The notes under the pieces were generated by a model, which had not been told where the DNA came from, did no database searches, and worked only from the letters and a program-made list of their open reading frames with translations. 64,000 bases of DNA from assembly GCA_016794925.1 (NCBI GenBank), contig JAEUIW010000002.1, positions 186,001-250,000 on the forward strand, in the 5' to 3' direction. Position numbers and translations under genes: made by a program. This DNA comes from Phycisphaerae bacterium (lineage in GTDB: Bacteria > Planctomycetota > Phycisphaerae > Phycisphaerales > UBA1924). Every line of letters starts with the position of its first letter. Within the stretch, counting starts at the first letter, position 1. Of the stretch, positions 20,221 through 27,893 are shown one piece after another.

Positions 20221-20865
20221 ATGAAGAAGTTCCTCGGTATCGCGACGTTGCTCGCCCTGGCGGGCGCGGCTCAGGCCGACATCCTGATGACGTTCGAAGA
20301 CATCCCCGGTGATGTCCAGGCCGTCAACACGTTCTACTCGGGCGTGACCTTTGGTTCGTCCTCCTCGGGCAGCCCGATGGTGACCCGCCGCGCGTCCACG
20401 GGCAACTACAACATCTCGTCCTGGCCCTCGGGCACGGGCGGCGGTGATTACTGGATCTACGACGACGTTGGCGTGACCTCGGCGCTCGACAACTCGGGCA
20501 ACGACGGCAAGATCAGCTTCAACAACCAGGATGCAACGTACGTCGAAGTCGGCTACTGCGTGCAGTCGTCGAACTTCTACCTCGAGGCGTACCGGGCTGA
20601 CGGCACGCTGATCGACAGCGATACCGGCCCCGCCAACACCCGGTTCACCGCCGGCAACGGCGCTGGCCCCGGCACGCTCCGCGTTGACTGGAACGGCACC
20701 GATCACATCGCCTGGGTCATCGTTCACGACACGGGCAACTTCTGGGTGATCGATAACGTCAAGACGGATGCGTCCGGCGTGTCCACCAACGTTCCGCTCC
20801 CCACGGCCGCGGGCCTGGGCTTCGCGGGCGTCGGCCTCATGGCCGCCCGTCGCCGTCGCGCCTGA
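20221..20865 (+). CDS. Secreted protein with planctomycete PEP-CTERM-like sorting tail (paralogue 2)
   Basis: A 214-residue tandem paralogue of the 19191 gene with the same plan: signal peptide ending GAAQA, beta-rich domain, and the same VPLPTAAGLGFAGVGLMAA plus RRRRA tail. The first two thirds differ at many residues (for instance DLPGDVVQINNFYTG against DIPGDVQAVNTFYSG). The last 64 residues, from GTLRVDWNGTDHIAWV onward, are identical. AAAAGGAG precedes the ATG. Confidence 0.88.
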   Translation: MKKFLGIATLLALAGAAQADILMTFEDIPGDVQAVNTFYSGVTFGSSSSGSPMVTRRASTGNYNISSWPSGTGGGDYWIYDDVGVTSALDNSGNDGKISFNNQDATYVEVGYCVQSSNFYLEAYRADGTLIDSDTGPANTRFTAGNGAGPGTLRVDWNGTDHIAWVIVHDTGNFWVIDNVKTDASGVSTNVPLPTAAGLGFAGVGLMAARRRRA

Positions 20866-20902
20866 AGCGGTCGGTTGACGGATTGAGTTGCTGAATCTCC
20901 GA

Positions 20903-20936
20903 CCCCCGGGTCTCCGAGCCCGGGGGTTTTTTTTTT
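20903..20936 (+). terminator. Rho-independent terminator of paralogue 2
   Basis: Same 8-bp CCCCCGGG/CCCGGGGG stem and loop as at 19876, here with a run of ten T. Confidence 0.94.
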
Positions 20937-20960
20937 CTCGCGGTGAACGTGTCGGTGGGC

Positions 20961-20998
20961 AAAAAAAAGCCGCCCGGGACCTTGTGGGGACCCGGGCG
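20961..20998 (-). terminator. Rho-independent terminator, minus strand
   Basis: An 8-bp perfect stem (CGCCCGGG 20971-20978 / CCCGGGCG 20991-20998), followed on the minus strand by GC and eight T (20968-20961). No protein gene of normal size ends here, so it must terminate a short transcript. Confidence 0.88.
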
Positions 20999-21048
20999 AG
21001 CATGAGGTTCATGCGAGCTGCGCGACAGCAGCTCCGTCGAGCCGCTGC

Positions 21049-21087
21049 TTAGCTGCGCAGCCCCTCAGTACATCCGTAGGTTGACAC
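21049..21087 (-). CDS. 12-codon mini-ORF with perfect Shine-Dalgarno
   Basis: GTG at 21087 opens a frame reading MSTYGCTEGLRS and stop. The preceding bases AAAGGAGGTGATCC are an uninterrupted complement of the 16S rRNA 3' tail, with seven bases between AGGAGG and GTG. This is the strongest ribosome site in the window and argues that ribosomes load here, but the peptide itself is unfamiliar and could be a leader. Confidence 0.45.
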   Translation of the reverse strand: MSTYGCTEGLRS

Positions 21088-21294
21088 TGGATCACCTCCT
21101 TTCGAGAAGCCACTTCCCAGCCGACGCGGTGGAGTACGTTCCGCCGCCGGGGTCTTCCCCCGCGGGCCGTCACCCGCGGCACACCGCCCGGAACGGCCGT
21201 TCCGGTCGTCGTGGCCTCACTCAGGTTTCGGTCAGGAAATTTGTTCCGCCGAATGCCTGAATTCGACCGCGAATCCCCCACCCACAACACCCTC

Positions 21295-21323
21295 AGTATG
21301 CGCTGTACGCATCCGAAGTGCAA
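21295..21323 (-). promoter_or_regulatory. Predicted promoter of the 21.0-kb small RNA
   Basis: TTGCAC (21323-21318), a 17-base spacer, then CATACT (21300-21295). It matches the sigma-70 consensus at four of six and four of six positions. Confidence 0.45.
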
Positions 21324-21401
21324 GTGTTTCCGATGACCGGTGGACGAGTTCGCGACGAGCACGTGAAGTCCGATCAGCAGGGGAATTCCGTTCGCATGAC
21401 G

Positions 21402-21596
21402 TCAGGATTCCAACCGATCGAAGCCGCCTTTCGCGGCTTCCTGGTTGAGATACGACTGGAACTCCCCCATCTTGTAGGAGATGAAGCAAAAGGCATGATG
21501 CAGCGTCAGCCACTCGAGATCTGACGGATCCTCGTCGAGGTCCTTGCGGAGACGATTGAGTTCGGCCAGCAACGTTTCTGCCTTTATCGACTTCAT
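21402..21596 (-). CDS. Small protein translationally coupled to the zinc permease
   Basis: A 64-residue hypothetical protein (starts MKSIKAETLLAELNRLRK). It is helical and charged, with two His and one Cys in the middle (TLHHAFCFISYKMGEF). Its ATG overlaps the permease stop by four bases (ATGA), so it is the fourth gene of the zinc operon. The last codons contain an 8-bp inverted repeat (GAAGCCGC/GCGGCTTC). No family recognised; a metal-linked accessory role is guesswork. Confidence 0.7.
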   Translation of the reverse strand: MKSIKAETLLAELNRLRKDLDEDPSDLEWLTLHHAFCFISYKMGEFQSYLNQEAAKGGFDRLES

Positions 21597-22519
21597 GCGG
21601 ACTCCAACGGGTTGACAGCGGGGCCTTGCCCGGGTCGGGCCCGAACCGACCGCGCCCGACCAACCACCCACGCCAGCGCGACGATAACCGTCAGCACGAG
21701 AACGATGCAGGCCCCGGTCGGCCATCCGCGCTCGAAACTCAGAATCATGCCGCCAAGAAGACCGACCACGCCCACGGCGACGGAGCACACGAAGACCGGG
21801 AGCAGCCTGCGGCTGATCGCGATCGCGGCCGCCCCGGGTAAGACCAGGAGCGCCGTGGCGAGCACGACACCGGCGACCTTCATTCCGGTCACGATCGTGG
21901 CGGCGAGCAGCAGCACGAGGGTGAGCTTCATTCTCGCCACGGGGACGCCGAACGCCGGGGCGGCGGCTTCATCGAAGGCCCAGAGCAGCAGCGGCCGCCT
22001 CCACCACCCGATCGCCAGGCAGACCGTCGCGCTCACGCCGCACGCGACCGCGGCGTCCGCCCAGCCCACACCGAGGATGGAGCCGAACAGGATGGACTCC
22101 CATCCCTGGATGGGCGGGCTCGTTCCGCCGGACCGTGCCATGCGGGAGGCGATGCTGAGCAGAACCGCACCCAGCGCCATCGAGGAAACCAGCAGCACGC
22201 CGATGGCGGTGTCCATGCCCAGGGATTTCCGGTCCCCCAGCGTCGCCACCGCCAGAGCGGCTCCGGCGCAGAACACAAGCACCACGGCGTACTGAGCCAC
22301 CGGGGACAGTCCGCCGCTGATGAGGCCCGAGAGCAGGGCCGCGAGCCCGACCCCGCCGAACGCGGAGTGGCTCACGCCCTGTCCGATGAAACTCATGCGT
22401 TTGAGCACGACCAGCACGCTGAGCAGCGAGCCGCAGATCGCGAGTGCGAGCGCGGCAACAAGCGGCGGCAGCAGGTGCCCCCGGAGCAACGGGTCGGAGA
22501 GGTACTCGATGGTTCGCAC
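21593..22519 (-). CDS. znuB: Zinc/manganese ABC transporter permease (ZnuB family)
   Basis: About 308 residues (GTG start at 22519; a TTG at 22558 would add 13). A polytopic membrane protein of the ABC-3 permease family that forms the channel for Zn(II) or Mn(II). It has eight to nine hydrophobic helices and the family segment VLKRMSFIGQGVSHSAFGGVG. Neither start has a convincing ribosome site. It lies directly after the ATPase gene; the operon order is substrate protein, ATPase, permease. Confidence 0.92.
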   Translation of the reverse strand: MRTIEYLSDPLLRGHLLPPLVAALALAICGSLLSVLVVLKRMSFIGQGVSHSAFGGVGLAALLSGLISGGLSPVAQYAVVLVFCAGAALAVATLGDRKSLGMDTAIGVLLVSSMALGAVLLSIASRMARSGGTSPPIQGWESILFGSILGVGWADAAVACGVSATVCLAIGWWRRPLLLWAFDEAAAPAFGVPVARMKLTLVLLLAATIVTGMKVAGVVLATALLVLPGAAAIAISRRLLPVFVCSVAVGVVGLLGGMILSFERGWPTGACIVLVLTVIVALAWVVGRARSVRARPGQGPAVNPLESA

Positions 22520-22575
22520 GTGTCGGGTCGAGAGTATTGCGCGCCCTTGCCGGGCCAAAGCCTAGCGCCGGACGG

Positions 22576-23460
22576 TCAGCGGCCGTGCTCGCATGCGGGC
22601 CCGGGGACGTGGGGCGCGGAGATGGGGGGATGGCCGTGTGCCGCGCATTCGCTGGCGGCGTGCGCATCGACATGGACGGCGTCGCCCAGCACCCCCTCCA
22701 GGTTGTGACTGAACAGCTCGGCAAGGACCGCGGGAGTAAGGCCCCGTGGAGACGTGTGGCTGTGCAGCCGGCGGGCCAGGCACGCGACCCGATCGCAACC
22801 CGCGGCGATGACCCGCAGATCGTGACTCACGATGAGGATCGTCAATCCCAGGCGGCGGTGGATGTCCGCGAGCAACTCGGCGAAGAGGTGCTGGCCCCTG
22901 GCATCGATGCCGACGGTGGGCTCGTCCAGCGCGAGCAGCCGCGCGCCCGCGGCGATGGCCCGCGCGATCATGACGCGTTGCAACTGGCCGCCCGACAACC
23001 CGCCGATCGGACGGTCTCCATCGGATTCCATTCCGACCAGCGACAGCGCTCCGCGTACACGCTCCCGCACATCCGGAGGGGGTGCTCGGAACGGCGAGAG
23101 GCGCCACGCGGCCGGCATCGTGACGACGTCCGACACGCTGAGCGGAAAGGCGAGCTCGGCCTCGGTGCGCTGCGGCACGTACCCGACGATGCCGTTGCGG
23201 CACGCCTCGGCGGGGTCGAGACCGAACACGGTCACCGCGCCGGACCATCCCGCGGCACCGCCCTTTGGAATCAGACCGAGCGTGATCTTGAGCAGGGTGC
23301 TCTTGCCGCCGCCGTTGGGACCGAGGATGCCCAGACGCTCGCCTTGTCGGACGTCGAGCGTGACGCCCTCCAGCGCCAACGACGGCTCGCCCGGGTACCG
23401 GTAGCTGACATCGCGGTAGCTCACCGCGGGCGGAACCGGTGGCGACTGGGGGTCCATCAT
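22576..23460 (-). CDS. znuC: Zinc ABC transporter ATP-binding protein (ZnuC family)
   Basis: A 294-residue ATPase with Walker A GPNGGGKST, signature LSGGQLQR, Walker B LLALDEPT and the H-loop VSHD. The C-terminal 30 residues are rich in His and Cys (AASECAAHGHPP ... ACEHGR), which may sense or bind zinc. It powers import by the ZnuB-like permease. The ATG overlaps the stop of the substrate-binding gene by four bases. Confidence 0.94.
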   Translation of the reverse strand: MMDPQSPPVPPAVSYRDVSYRYPGEPSLALEGVTLDVRQGERLGILGPNGGGKSTLLKITLGLIPKGGAAGWSGAVTVFGLDPAEACRNGIVGYVPQRTEAELAFPLSVSDVVTMPAAWRLSPFRAPPPDVRERVRGALSLVGMESDGDRPIGGLSGGQLQRVMIARAIAAGARLLALDEPTVGIDARGQHLFAELLADIHRRLGLTILIVSHDLRVIAAGCDRVACLARRLHSHTSPRGLTPAVLAELFSHNLEGVLGDAVHVDAHAASECAAHGHPPISAPHVPGPACEHGR

Positions 23461-24494
23461 GGCCCGAGCGCTTTCTTCAGCGACTCGAGATTGGCGCGCA
23501 TCATCGCGGCCCAGTCGCCCTCCCCGAGAGGATCCAGCACGCCCAGTCGCAACCCGGCACGCTCGGCCAATCTCCTGGAGGGTACGGAATCCAGTTGCGG
23601 CTCGGTGAACACCGCGCGAACACCGTGCTCCCGGATCGCGGTCACCGCCTCGGCCAGCGAGCGAGGATCGACCTCGCTGCCCTCGCCGGGATGGAGGTGC
23701 AGGACCGCGCGCACGTTCAAGCCGTACCTCCCGGCCGGACGGCGCCAGGCGTCATGGGCGGTGATGATGTCCTTGGCGGGGATCGCGGCGAGGGAGGCGG
23801 TGTACTCATCGTGAACAGCGTTCACCTCGTCGAGCACACGTTTCTCGGCGTCATCGAGGCGGTCGATCGAGATGTCGCGGGCTCGGGCGACGGAGTCGAC
23901 GGCGCGACGGATCTCGGGCACGAGCGCGCGAACGAGAATCGGGTCGAGCCAGAGGTGTGTGTCGGGAGCCGGGTGGTCGGCGTGCTCGTGACCGTCGTGT
24001 TCCGCCGCCGTGCACGGGGGGTTCTGAATGGTGCGGACCGCCTCGTCGCCCACGGCCGCGGCGAAGATCACCACCCGGCGGGCCTCGCGGGGATTGTCGC
24101 GCACGAACGTGTCCACGGTTGCGTCGAGCCCCAGGCCCACCTGGACAATCACGTCCGCGCGCGCAAGGCTCGCCAATTCCTCCGGACCGATCTCGAAGTT
24201 GTGTTCGCTGTGCCCCGGCTTGACGAGAATCTCCACGCGTCCGCCAACGGCCCGCGCCAGCGGTTCCGCAAGGCTCCGCAGCGGCGGGATCGTGACCAGC
24301 ACGCGGAGTTCGCCCGCCGAGTGTGAGCGCGAAAATTCGGCTCGGTCGGTCAGCCGAGTCGCGGGCTGCACATCCACCCAACCACCCCCCGCTCCGACAT
24401 CGACACTCACCACGAGTACGATCACACCCCAAACGCAGGAGCTCACGATCCACGCCGCCAGAGTCCCGATGCGTCGACACGGGAGCACTCTCAT
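23457..24494 (-). CDS. znuA: Zinc ABC transporter substrate-binding protein (ZnuA family)
   Basis: A 345-residue periplasmic binding protein of the cluster A-I metal receptors. The N-terminal hydrophobic helix serves as signal or anchor. Metal ligands are expected at GHSEHNFE, at DTHLWLDP and at the later LHLHPGEG His/Glu region. A His-rich loop (EHDGHEHADHP) between the first two favours zinc over manganese. The start is the ATG at 24494; the open frame upstream runs through the opposite-strand tRNA and is not protein-like. First gene of the znuA-C-B operon. Confidence 0.92.
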   Translation of the reverse strand: MRVLPCRRIGTLAAWIVSSCVWGVIVLVVSVDVGAGGGWVDVQPATRLTDRAEFSRSHSAGELRVLVTIPPLRSLAEPLARAVGGRVEILVKPGHSEHNFEIGPEELASLARADVIVQVGLGLDATVDTFVRDNPREARRVVIFAAAVGDEAVRTIQNPPCTAAEHDGHEHADHPAPDTHLWLDPILVRALVPEIRRAVDSVARARDISIDRLDDAEKRVLDEVNAVHDEYTASLAAIPAKDIITAHDAWRRPAGRYGLNVRAVLHLHPGEGSEVDPRSLAEAVTAIREHGVRAVFTEPQLDSVPSRRLAERAGLRLGVLDPLGEGDWAAMMRANLESLKKALGP

Positions 24495-24505
24495 GCGCGA
24501 TGCTA

Positions 24506-24520
24506 GGCCTGATTCAGGCC
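24506..24520. promoter_or_regulatory. Palindrome in the zinc operon leader
   Basis: GGCCTGA-T-TCAGGCC, 7-bp perfect arms around one base, 12 bp upstream of the znuA start. It could be an operator (for example for a Zur/Fur-type regulator) or an RNA hairpin near the ribosome site. No regulator gene is nearby to support either. Confidence 0.35.
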
Positions 24521-24566
24521 CCCTCGGTCTGGATCCGCCCGTTCGTACCGACCCGAGTCCCGGCCG

Positions 24567-24595
24567 TTCACAGGAGCGGCCTACGCGGCTATACT
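24567..24595 (+). promoter_or_regulatory. Predicted promoter of tRNA-Ala
   Basis: TTCACA (24567-24572), a 17-base spacer and TATACT (24590-24595), each matching five of six consensus positions. The predicted transcription start is about 60 bases before the tRNA. Confidence 0.65.
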
Positions 24596-24667
24596 CGGTC
24601 GCTTTCCCATGGGTTCGCAGCGAGCGTTCCGCAACGCTCCCGGCACCTTCGGGAGAAGCGACAACTC

Positions 24668-24740
24668 GGGGCGGTAGCTCAGTTGGTAGAGCGCTTCGTT
24701 CGCAATGAAGAGGTCGGGAGTTCGACTCTCCTCCGCTCCA
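24668..24740 (+). tRNA. tRNA-Ala (anticodon CGC)
   Basis: A complete cloverleaf of 73 bases. The acceptor GGGGCGG pairs with CCGCTCC and includes the G3:U70 wobble that marks alanine tRNAs. The D-arm is GCTC/GAGC, the anticodon loop TTCGCAA gives CGC, and the T-arm is GGGAG TTCGACT CTCCT. CCA is not encoded. The 3' part, from the anticodon loop on, is duplicated at 39525: this is the attachment site of the mobile element that follows. Confidence 0.96.
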
Positions 24741-24741
24741 C
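24699..24741 (+). repeat. attL direct repeat (inside tRNA-Ala)
   Basis: 43 bp running from the anticodon loop to one base past the tRNA 3' end, identical to 39525-39567. Bases beyond both ends differ. Confidence 0.93.
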
Positions 24742-24822
24742 TTCAAGAAACGGGCCGAGAACCCAAGGGTTCGCGGCCCGTTTTCGTTGCGCAGGGCTAA
24801 CGTACTTGACCGGACAGGCGGA

Positions 24823-24839
24823 GCTAACCGTTAGCGGTT
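24823..24839 (+). repeat. Terminal 17-bp motif, left copy
   Basis: GCTAACCGTTAGCGGTT lies 82 bp inside attL, between attL and the integrase gene, and recurs identically at 39374-39390. Its core GCTAAC-C-GTTAGC is palindromic. It is probably an arm-type site for the integrase or a directionality factor. Confidence 0.6.
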
Positions 24840-24857
24840 TTCCGTCTGGAGGTCCAT

Positions 24858-26267
24858 ATGCCCCGTCGTCGCGCTCGCAAATCCCCGCCCTCGAAGTCCG
24901 GCGTTCGTGTGCCGAAGTATCGCCGTCACTTCATCAAGCACTACGACCCACGCGACAAGCACCTGCCGCCTGCGAAGCGCCGCGTCACGCGTACGAGCGA
25001 TTTGGCGTTCGTCGAAGTGAATGGCGAGAAGGTGTACCTCGGTGAGTACGGCACGCCCGAGTCCAAGGCCGCGTACGAACGGCTCATCGGCTCGATGCGC
25101 AACGGCAAGATCGAATCTCCGGGCTCCGACTCGCATCCGTTGACGCTCGCCGACGTGATCCTTCGCTACCTTCGGGAGCGGGAGGATCATTTCACACTTC
25201 CGCCGAGCGCACCCGATTCGGTAGCGTTCATGCTCCGCGACCAAGAGACGGGCGAAGTGCGCCGGTTCCGCCGGGGCATTCGCCATGAACTCGCCGCACT
25301 CCGTCCCGTGAATCGGATGTTCGGCACGACGCCCGCCCGTGACTTCGACGCGAACGCGGCTGAGGCCGTCCGGCAGAAGATGCTCCGTCAGCACCTGACC
25401 GAGAAGGGGAAGGATGGCCGTCCACGTCGCCGCGTCTCACCGAACACGATCAAGGCGAGGATGAACGTCATGGTGTCCATGCTCACATGGGCGGCATCGC
25501 GCCAGTTCGTTCCGGCGGACGTCGTGCTGAAACTGAACGGCTACGTCGAGATGCTGCCCAAGAACCTGAAAGGCCGTCGCCATGTCGTGCAGCGGGCGGC
25601 GTTCGACGAGGTCCAAACCCGCGTAGTCTCACCCGTCCGGGCGATGATGGACCTTCAAGTCCTGACCGCCGCACGCCCAGAGGAGCTTTGCCGACTCCGC
25701 GTTCGGGACATTGTCGCTCGCGGCAGCGTCTGGCGGGCCAACCTCGACTGGCACAAGAACGCGATGAAGGGCCGTACCCGCGTGCTTTACTTTGGCCCCG
25801 CTGCACAAGCGATCCTGAAACCGTTCCTCCACCGGGCGAAGGACGCCTACCTCTTCTCGCCGCGTGACGCGGTACGCGAGTTCACGGTGACGCCCAAAGC
25901 CCTTGAAGGGCGAGTGCTGACCGACCACTACACCAAAGACACCTACCGGCAGTCCATCCAGCGGGCCTGCGACAAGGCGCACCCGATGCCCGAAGAATTG
26001 CGCGTGCAGGGGAAGCATGAAATCCCTGAGCCGGTGCGAGCCAAGCGCAGCGAGTGGCGCAGTGCCCACCGCTGGTCGCCGTACCAGCTTCGACACACGG
26101 CGGCGACCTTGTTCCGCCTGACCTACGGCAAAGACCTCACGGGTCGCCTACTCGGGCACGCGGGCGACGTGACGGACCTCTACACACACGGGGAAGACAC
26201 GGAGTTGACGCGGGCCGTCGCAGGGTTCGATCCGTTCAAGCACCCGGACTGGCAGGTGAACTCGTGA
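24858..26267 (+). CDS. int: Tyrosine site-specific integrase of the element
   Basis: A 469-residue tyrosine recombinase. The basic N-terminus is followed by a core-binding region (about 95-230) and the catalytic domain, with Arg273 in TAARPEELCRL, Arg412 in PYQLRHTAAT, His434 in RLLGHAG and nucleophile Tyr442 in DLYTHGED. The usual first His of the HxxR box is Tyr409 here. GGAGGT lies seven bases before the ATG. Its position directly beside the tRNA attachment site says it integrates and excises this element. Confidence 0.95.
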   Translation: MPRRRARKSPPSKSGVRVPKYRRHFIKHYDPRDKHLPPAKRRVTRTSDLAFVEVNGEKVYLGEYGTPESKAAYERLIGSMRNGKIESPGSDSHPLTLADVILRYLREREDHFTLPPSAPDSVAFMLRDQETGEVRRFRRGIRHELAALRPVNRMFGTTPARDFDANAAEAVRQKMLRQHLTEKGKDGRPRRRVSPNTIKARMNVMVSMLTWAASRQFVPADVVLKLNGYVEMLPKNLKGRRHVVQRAAFDEVQTRVVSPVRAMMDLQVLTAARPEELCRLRVRDIVARGSVWRANLDWHKNAMKGRTRVLYFGPAAQAILKPFLHRAKDAYLFSPRDAVREFTVTPKALEGRVLTDHYTKDTYRQSIQRACDKAHPMPEELRVQGKHEIPEPVRAKRSEWRSAHRWSPYQLRHTAATLFRLTYGKDLTGRLLGHAGDVTDLYTHGEDTELTRAVAGFDPFKHPDWQVNS

Positions 26268-26353
26268 GCGCAGTTTCGCCCCGATACCCTCTTGCGAACC
26301 CGGCAGGAACATCCTATCATACACCGAACGATCAACAGCGAGAGTTTCCATCC

Positions 26354-27208
26354 ATGCACGCCCCCACCCCGCCAGAACTCGACAAGCCATCCTTCACTGC
26401 CGGATCGACGGCGGTTTGGGCTGGTGACTGCGTGGAGTTGCTACGCCGGATGCGACCATCAAGCGTTGACTTGGTCGTGACGTCACCGCCGTACAACATC
26501 GGCAAGGAATACGAGCGGCCGATGTCAATCGTGGCGTATCTGGACTGGTGCGAGGTATGGATTCGAGAGTTGTACCGCGTCGTGAAACCGAACGGCACAT
26601 TCTGGCTGAATCTCGGTTACCTCGAACTCGAAGGCCGGGCCAAGGCCATCCCGATTCCGTATTTGCTCTGGCAACGCAATCCGTTCTATCTGATCCAGGA
26701 AGTCGTTTGGCAGTATGGCGCAGGCGTGTCCGCACGCACTTCGTATTCACCGAGGAATGAGAAGTTCCTGTGGTACACCAAGTCGCCGGACACCTACACG
26801 TTCAACCTCGACGCCGTGCGCGATCCCGACGTGAAGTACCCAAACCAAAAGAAGAACGGCAAGCTCAAATGCAATCCGCTTGGAAAGAACCCCGGCGACG
26901 TGTGGTACTTCCCGAAAGTCACATCTGGCGAGAATCGGTCATCAAAGGAGCGAACGCCGCACCCGGCGCAGTTTCCCATCGCCGTGATCGACCGGATTGT
27001 CAAGGCGTCAAGCAATACCGGGGATCTCGTGCTCGACCCCTTCGTCGGCAGCGGAAGCACGCTCGAAGCGTGCTTGCTGAACGGGCGTCGCGGCATGGGA
27101 TTTGAGATCAAACCGGAGTATGTCACCGTGGCGTCGCAGCGCCTTCTCGGCGTGCAGCGCCGCATCGAGGCCGAAAAGGGGCAGCTAGAGCTGGCTCTTG
27201 GGGTGTAG
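26354..27208 (+). CDS. DNA methyltransferase, beta class, probably N4-cytosine (ScaI-type partner)
   Basis: A 284-residue enzyme with catalytic motif IV TSPPYNIG (residues 43-50) before the SAM-binding motif I DPFVGSGST (228-236), the beta-class order. A Ser-Pro-Pro-Tyr motif is typical of N4-cytosine methylation. Its 3' end overlaps that of the ScaI-like endonuclease by 24 bp in convergent orientation. ScaI recognises AGTACT and its own methylase makes N4-methylcytosine, so protection of the same or a similar site is expected. The ATG at 26354 was chosen; an open frame extends upstream into the integrase. Confidence 0.9.
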   Translation: MHAPTPPELDKPSFTAGSTAVWAGDCVELLRRMRPSSVDLVVTSPPYNIGKEYERPMSIVAYLDWCEVWIRELYRVVKPNGTFWLNLGYLELEGRAKAIPIPYLLWQRNPFYLIQEVVWQYGAGVSARTSYSPRNEKFLWYTKSPDTYTFNLDAVRDPDVKYPNQKKNGKLKCNPLGKNPGDVWYFPKVTSGENRSSKERTPHPAQFPIAVIDRIVKASSNTGDLVLDPFVGSGSTLEACLLNGRRGMGFEIKPEYVTVASQRLLGVQRRIEAEKGQLELALGV

Positions 27209-27793
27209 TTCGATCAACTTGTGCTGGTCTGCATCGCTCGTCAGGTGCGCTTGCTGACCGCTAGCGGCGGCTTGACCAATCCAGTCCGTGTGATCGAGCC
27301 AGCCAAACCGAATGCGAGTTAGTGTTGGCTGCGCAGCGGACGTTCCGAACTTGCCGAAGTTGACCGTGAGATAGAAGCCACTCTTCGATTTCTTATCCCC
27401 GCGGACGGTTTCCTGCGCATAGCTGCGGTTTCCGAAAATGTCGGATTTGTGGGAGGAGGTCTTGATTTCGAAAGAAAAGCGCGGGTCGGGAATGAAATTC
27501 ACGTCCTTGTCCGAAGCGTCCTTCTCGGGTCGCCAGAGCTTCGGGTACCGCGTGGCAAGTTCAAGCGGAATGAGTTCATGGAGGAAGAAGCCCATGATTT
27601 GGGGCTTGGGGAAGATGTCCGTGCCGATCTTGAACCCCTTCGGCCCGAACGAGGAGGCGAAAATATCGGCCCAGGAACGCTGGACCACCTCCACGATTTC
27701 GGCGGCCTTCAACGGATGTTCGCCGATGAGCCGCCGGGTGGTGTCGAGCAACTTGGACGCGGGTACTCCGGCGTAGGGCGAATTTGTCGGCAT
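27185..27793 (-). CDS. ScaI-family type II restriction endonuclease
   Basis: A 202-residue protein that I recognise as resembling ScaI-family enzymes (SPYAGVPASKLLDTTRRLI start, IGTDIFPKPQIMGFFLHEL, IRFGWLDHTDWIGQ). It has a PD-(D/E)XK active site: Asp103 in IPDPRF, then Glu109 and Lys111 in FEIK. It would cleave unmodified invading DNA, guarded by the convergent methyltransferase. The ATG at 27793 gives the family N-terminus. It lies 100 bp after the CBASS effector gene in the same direction and may also be read from the CBASS promoter. Confidence 0.85.
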   Translation of the reverse strand: MPTNSPYAGVPASKLLDTTRRLIGEHPLKAAEIVEVVQRSWADIFASSFGPKGFKIGTDIFPKPQIMGFFLHELIPLELATRYPKLWRPEKDASDKDVNFIPDPRFSFEIKTSSHKSDIFGNRSYAQETVRGDKKSKSGFYLTVNFGKFGTSAAQPTLTRIRFGWLDHTDWIGQAAASGQQAHLTSDADQHKLIELHPKSQL

Positions 27794-27893
27794 GGGCTGG
27801 GAGTCTATCCATGCCCGGCCTGACCATTCAGGTACGAATCCCCACAAACGCCCCCCAATGGGCGGCACCCGGTATCGCTACCCCTCGAAAGCG

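Larger units (their letters stand above)
20961..21288 (-). ncRNA. Candidate structured small RNA with internal mini-ORF
   Basis: No sizeable gene lies between 20937 and 21401, but the minus strand has all parts of a short transcript. There is a TTGCAC-17-CATACT promoter (21323-21295). Several strong stems follow: palindrome CCGGAACGGCCGTTCCGG at 21188-21205, a CCGCGGG/CCCGCGG hairpin near 21155-21175, and a nested hairpin of CTGCGC/GCGCAG enclosing CAGCGGCTC/GAGCTGCTG near 21010-21060. A rho-independent terminator ends it at 20961. A 12-codon ORF with a perfect Shine-Dalgarno sits in the middle. The transcript ends are predicted, not measured. Confidence 0.55.

Noticed and set aside
21088-21102. 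Remnant of a 16S rRNA gene on the plus strand
   Set aside because: Only the last 14 bases match the 16S tail; nothing rRNA-like lies before it. The minus-strand reading as a Shine-Dalgarno before a GTG explains it.
24495-24746. Upstream extension of the znuA frame
   Set aside because: It would be read across the opposite-strand tRNA-Ala and its promoter, and the encoded residues lack any signal peptide; the ATG at 24494 gives a normal exported protein.
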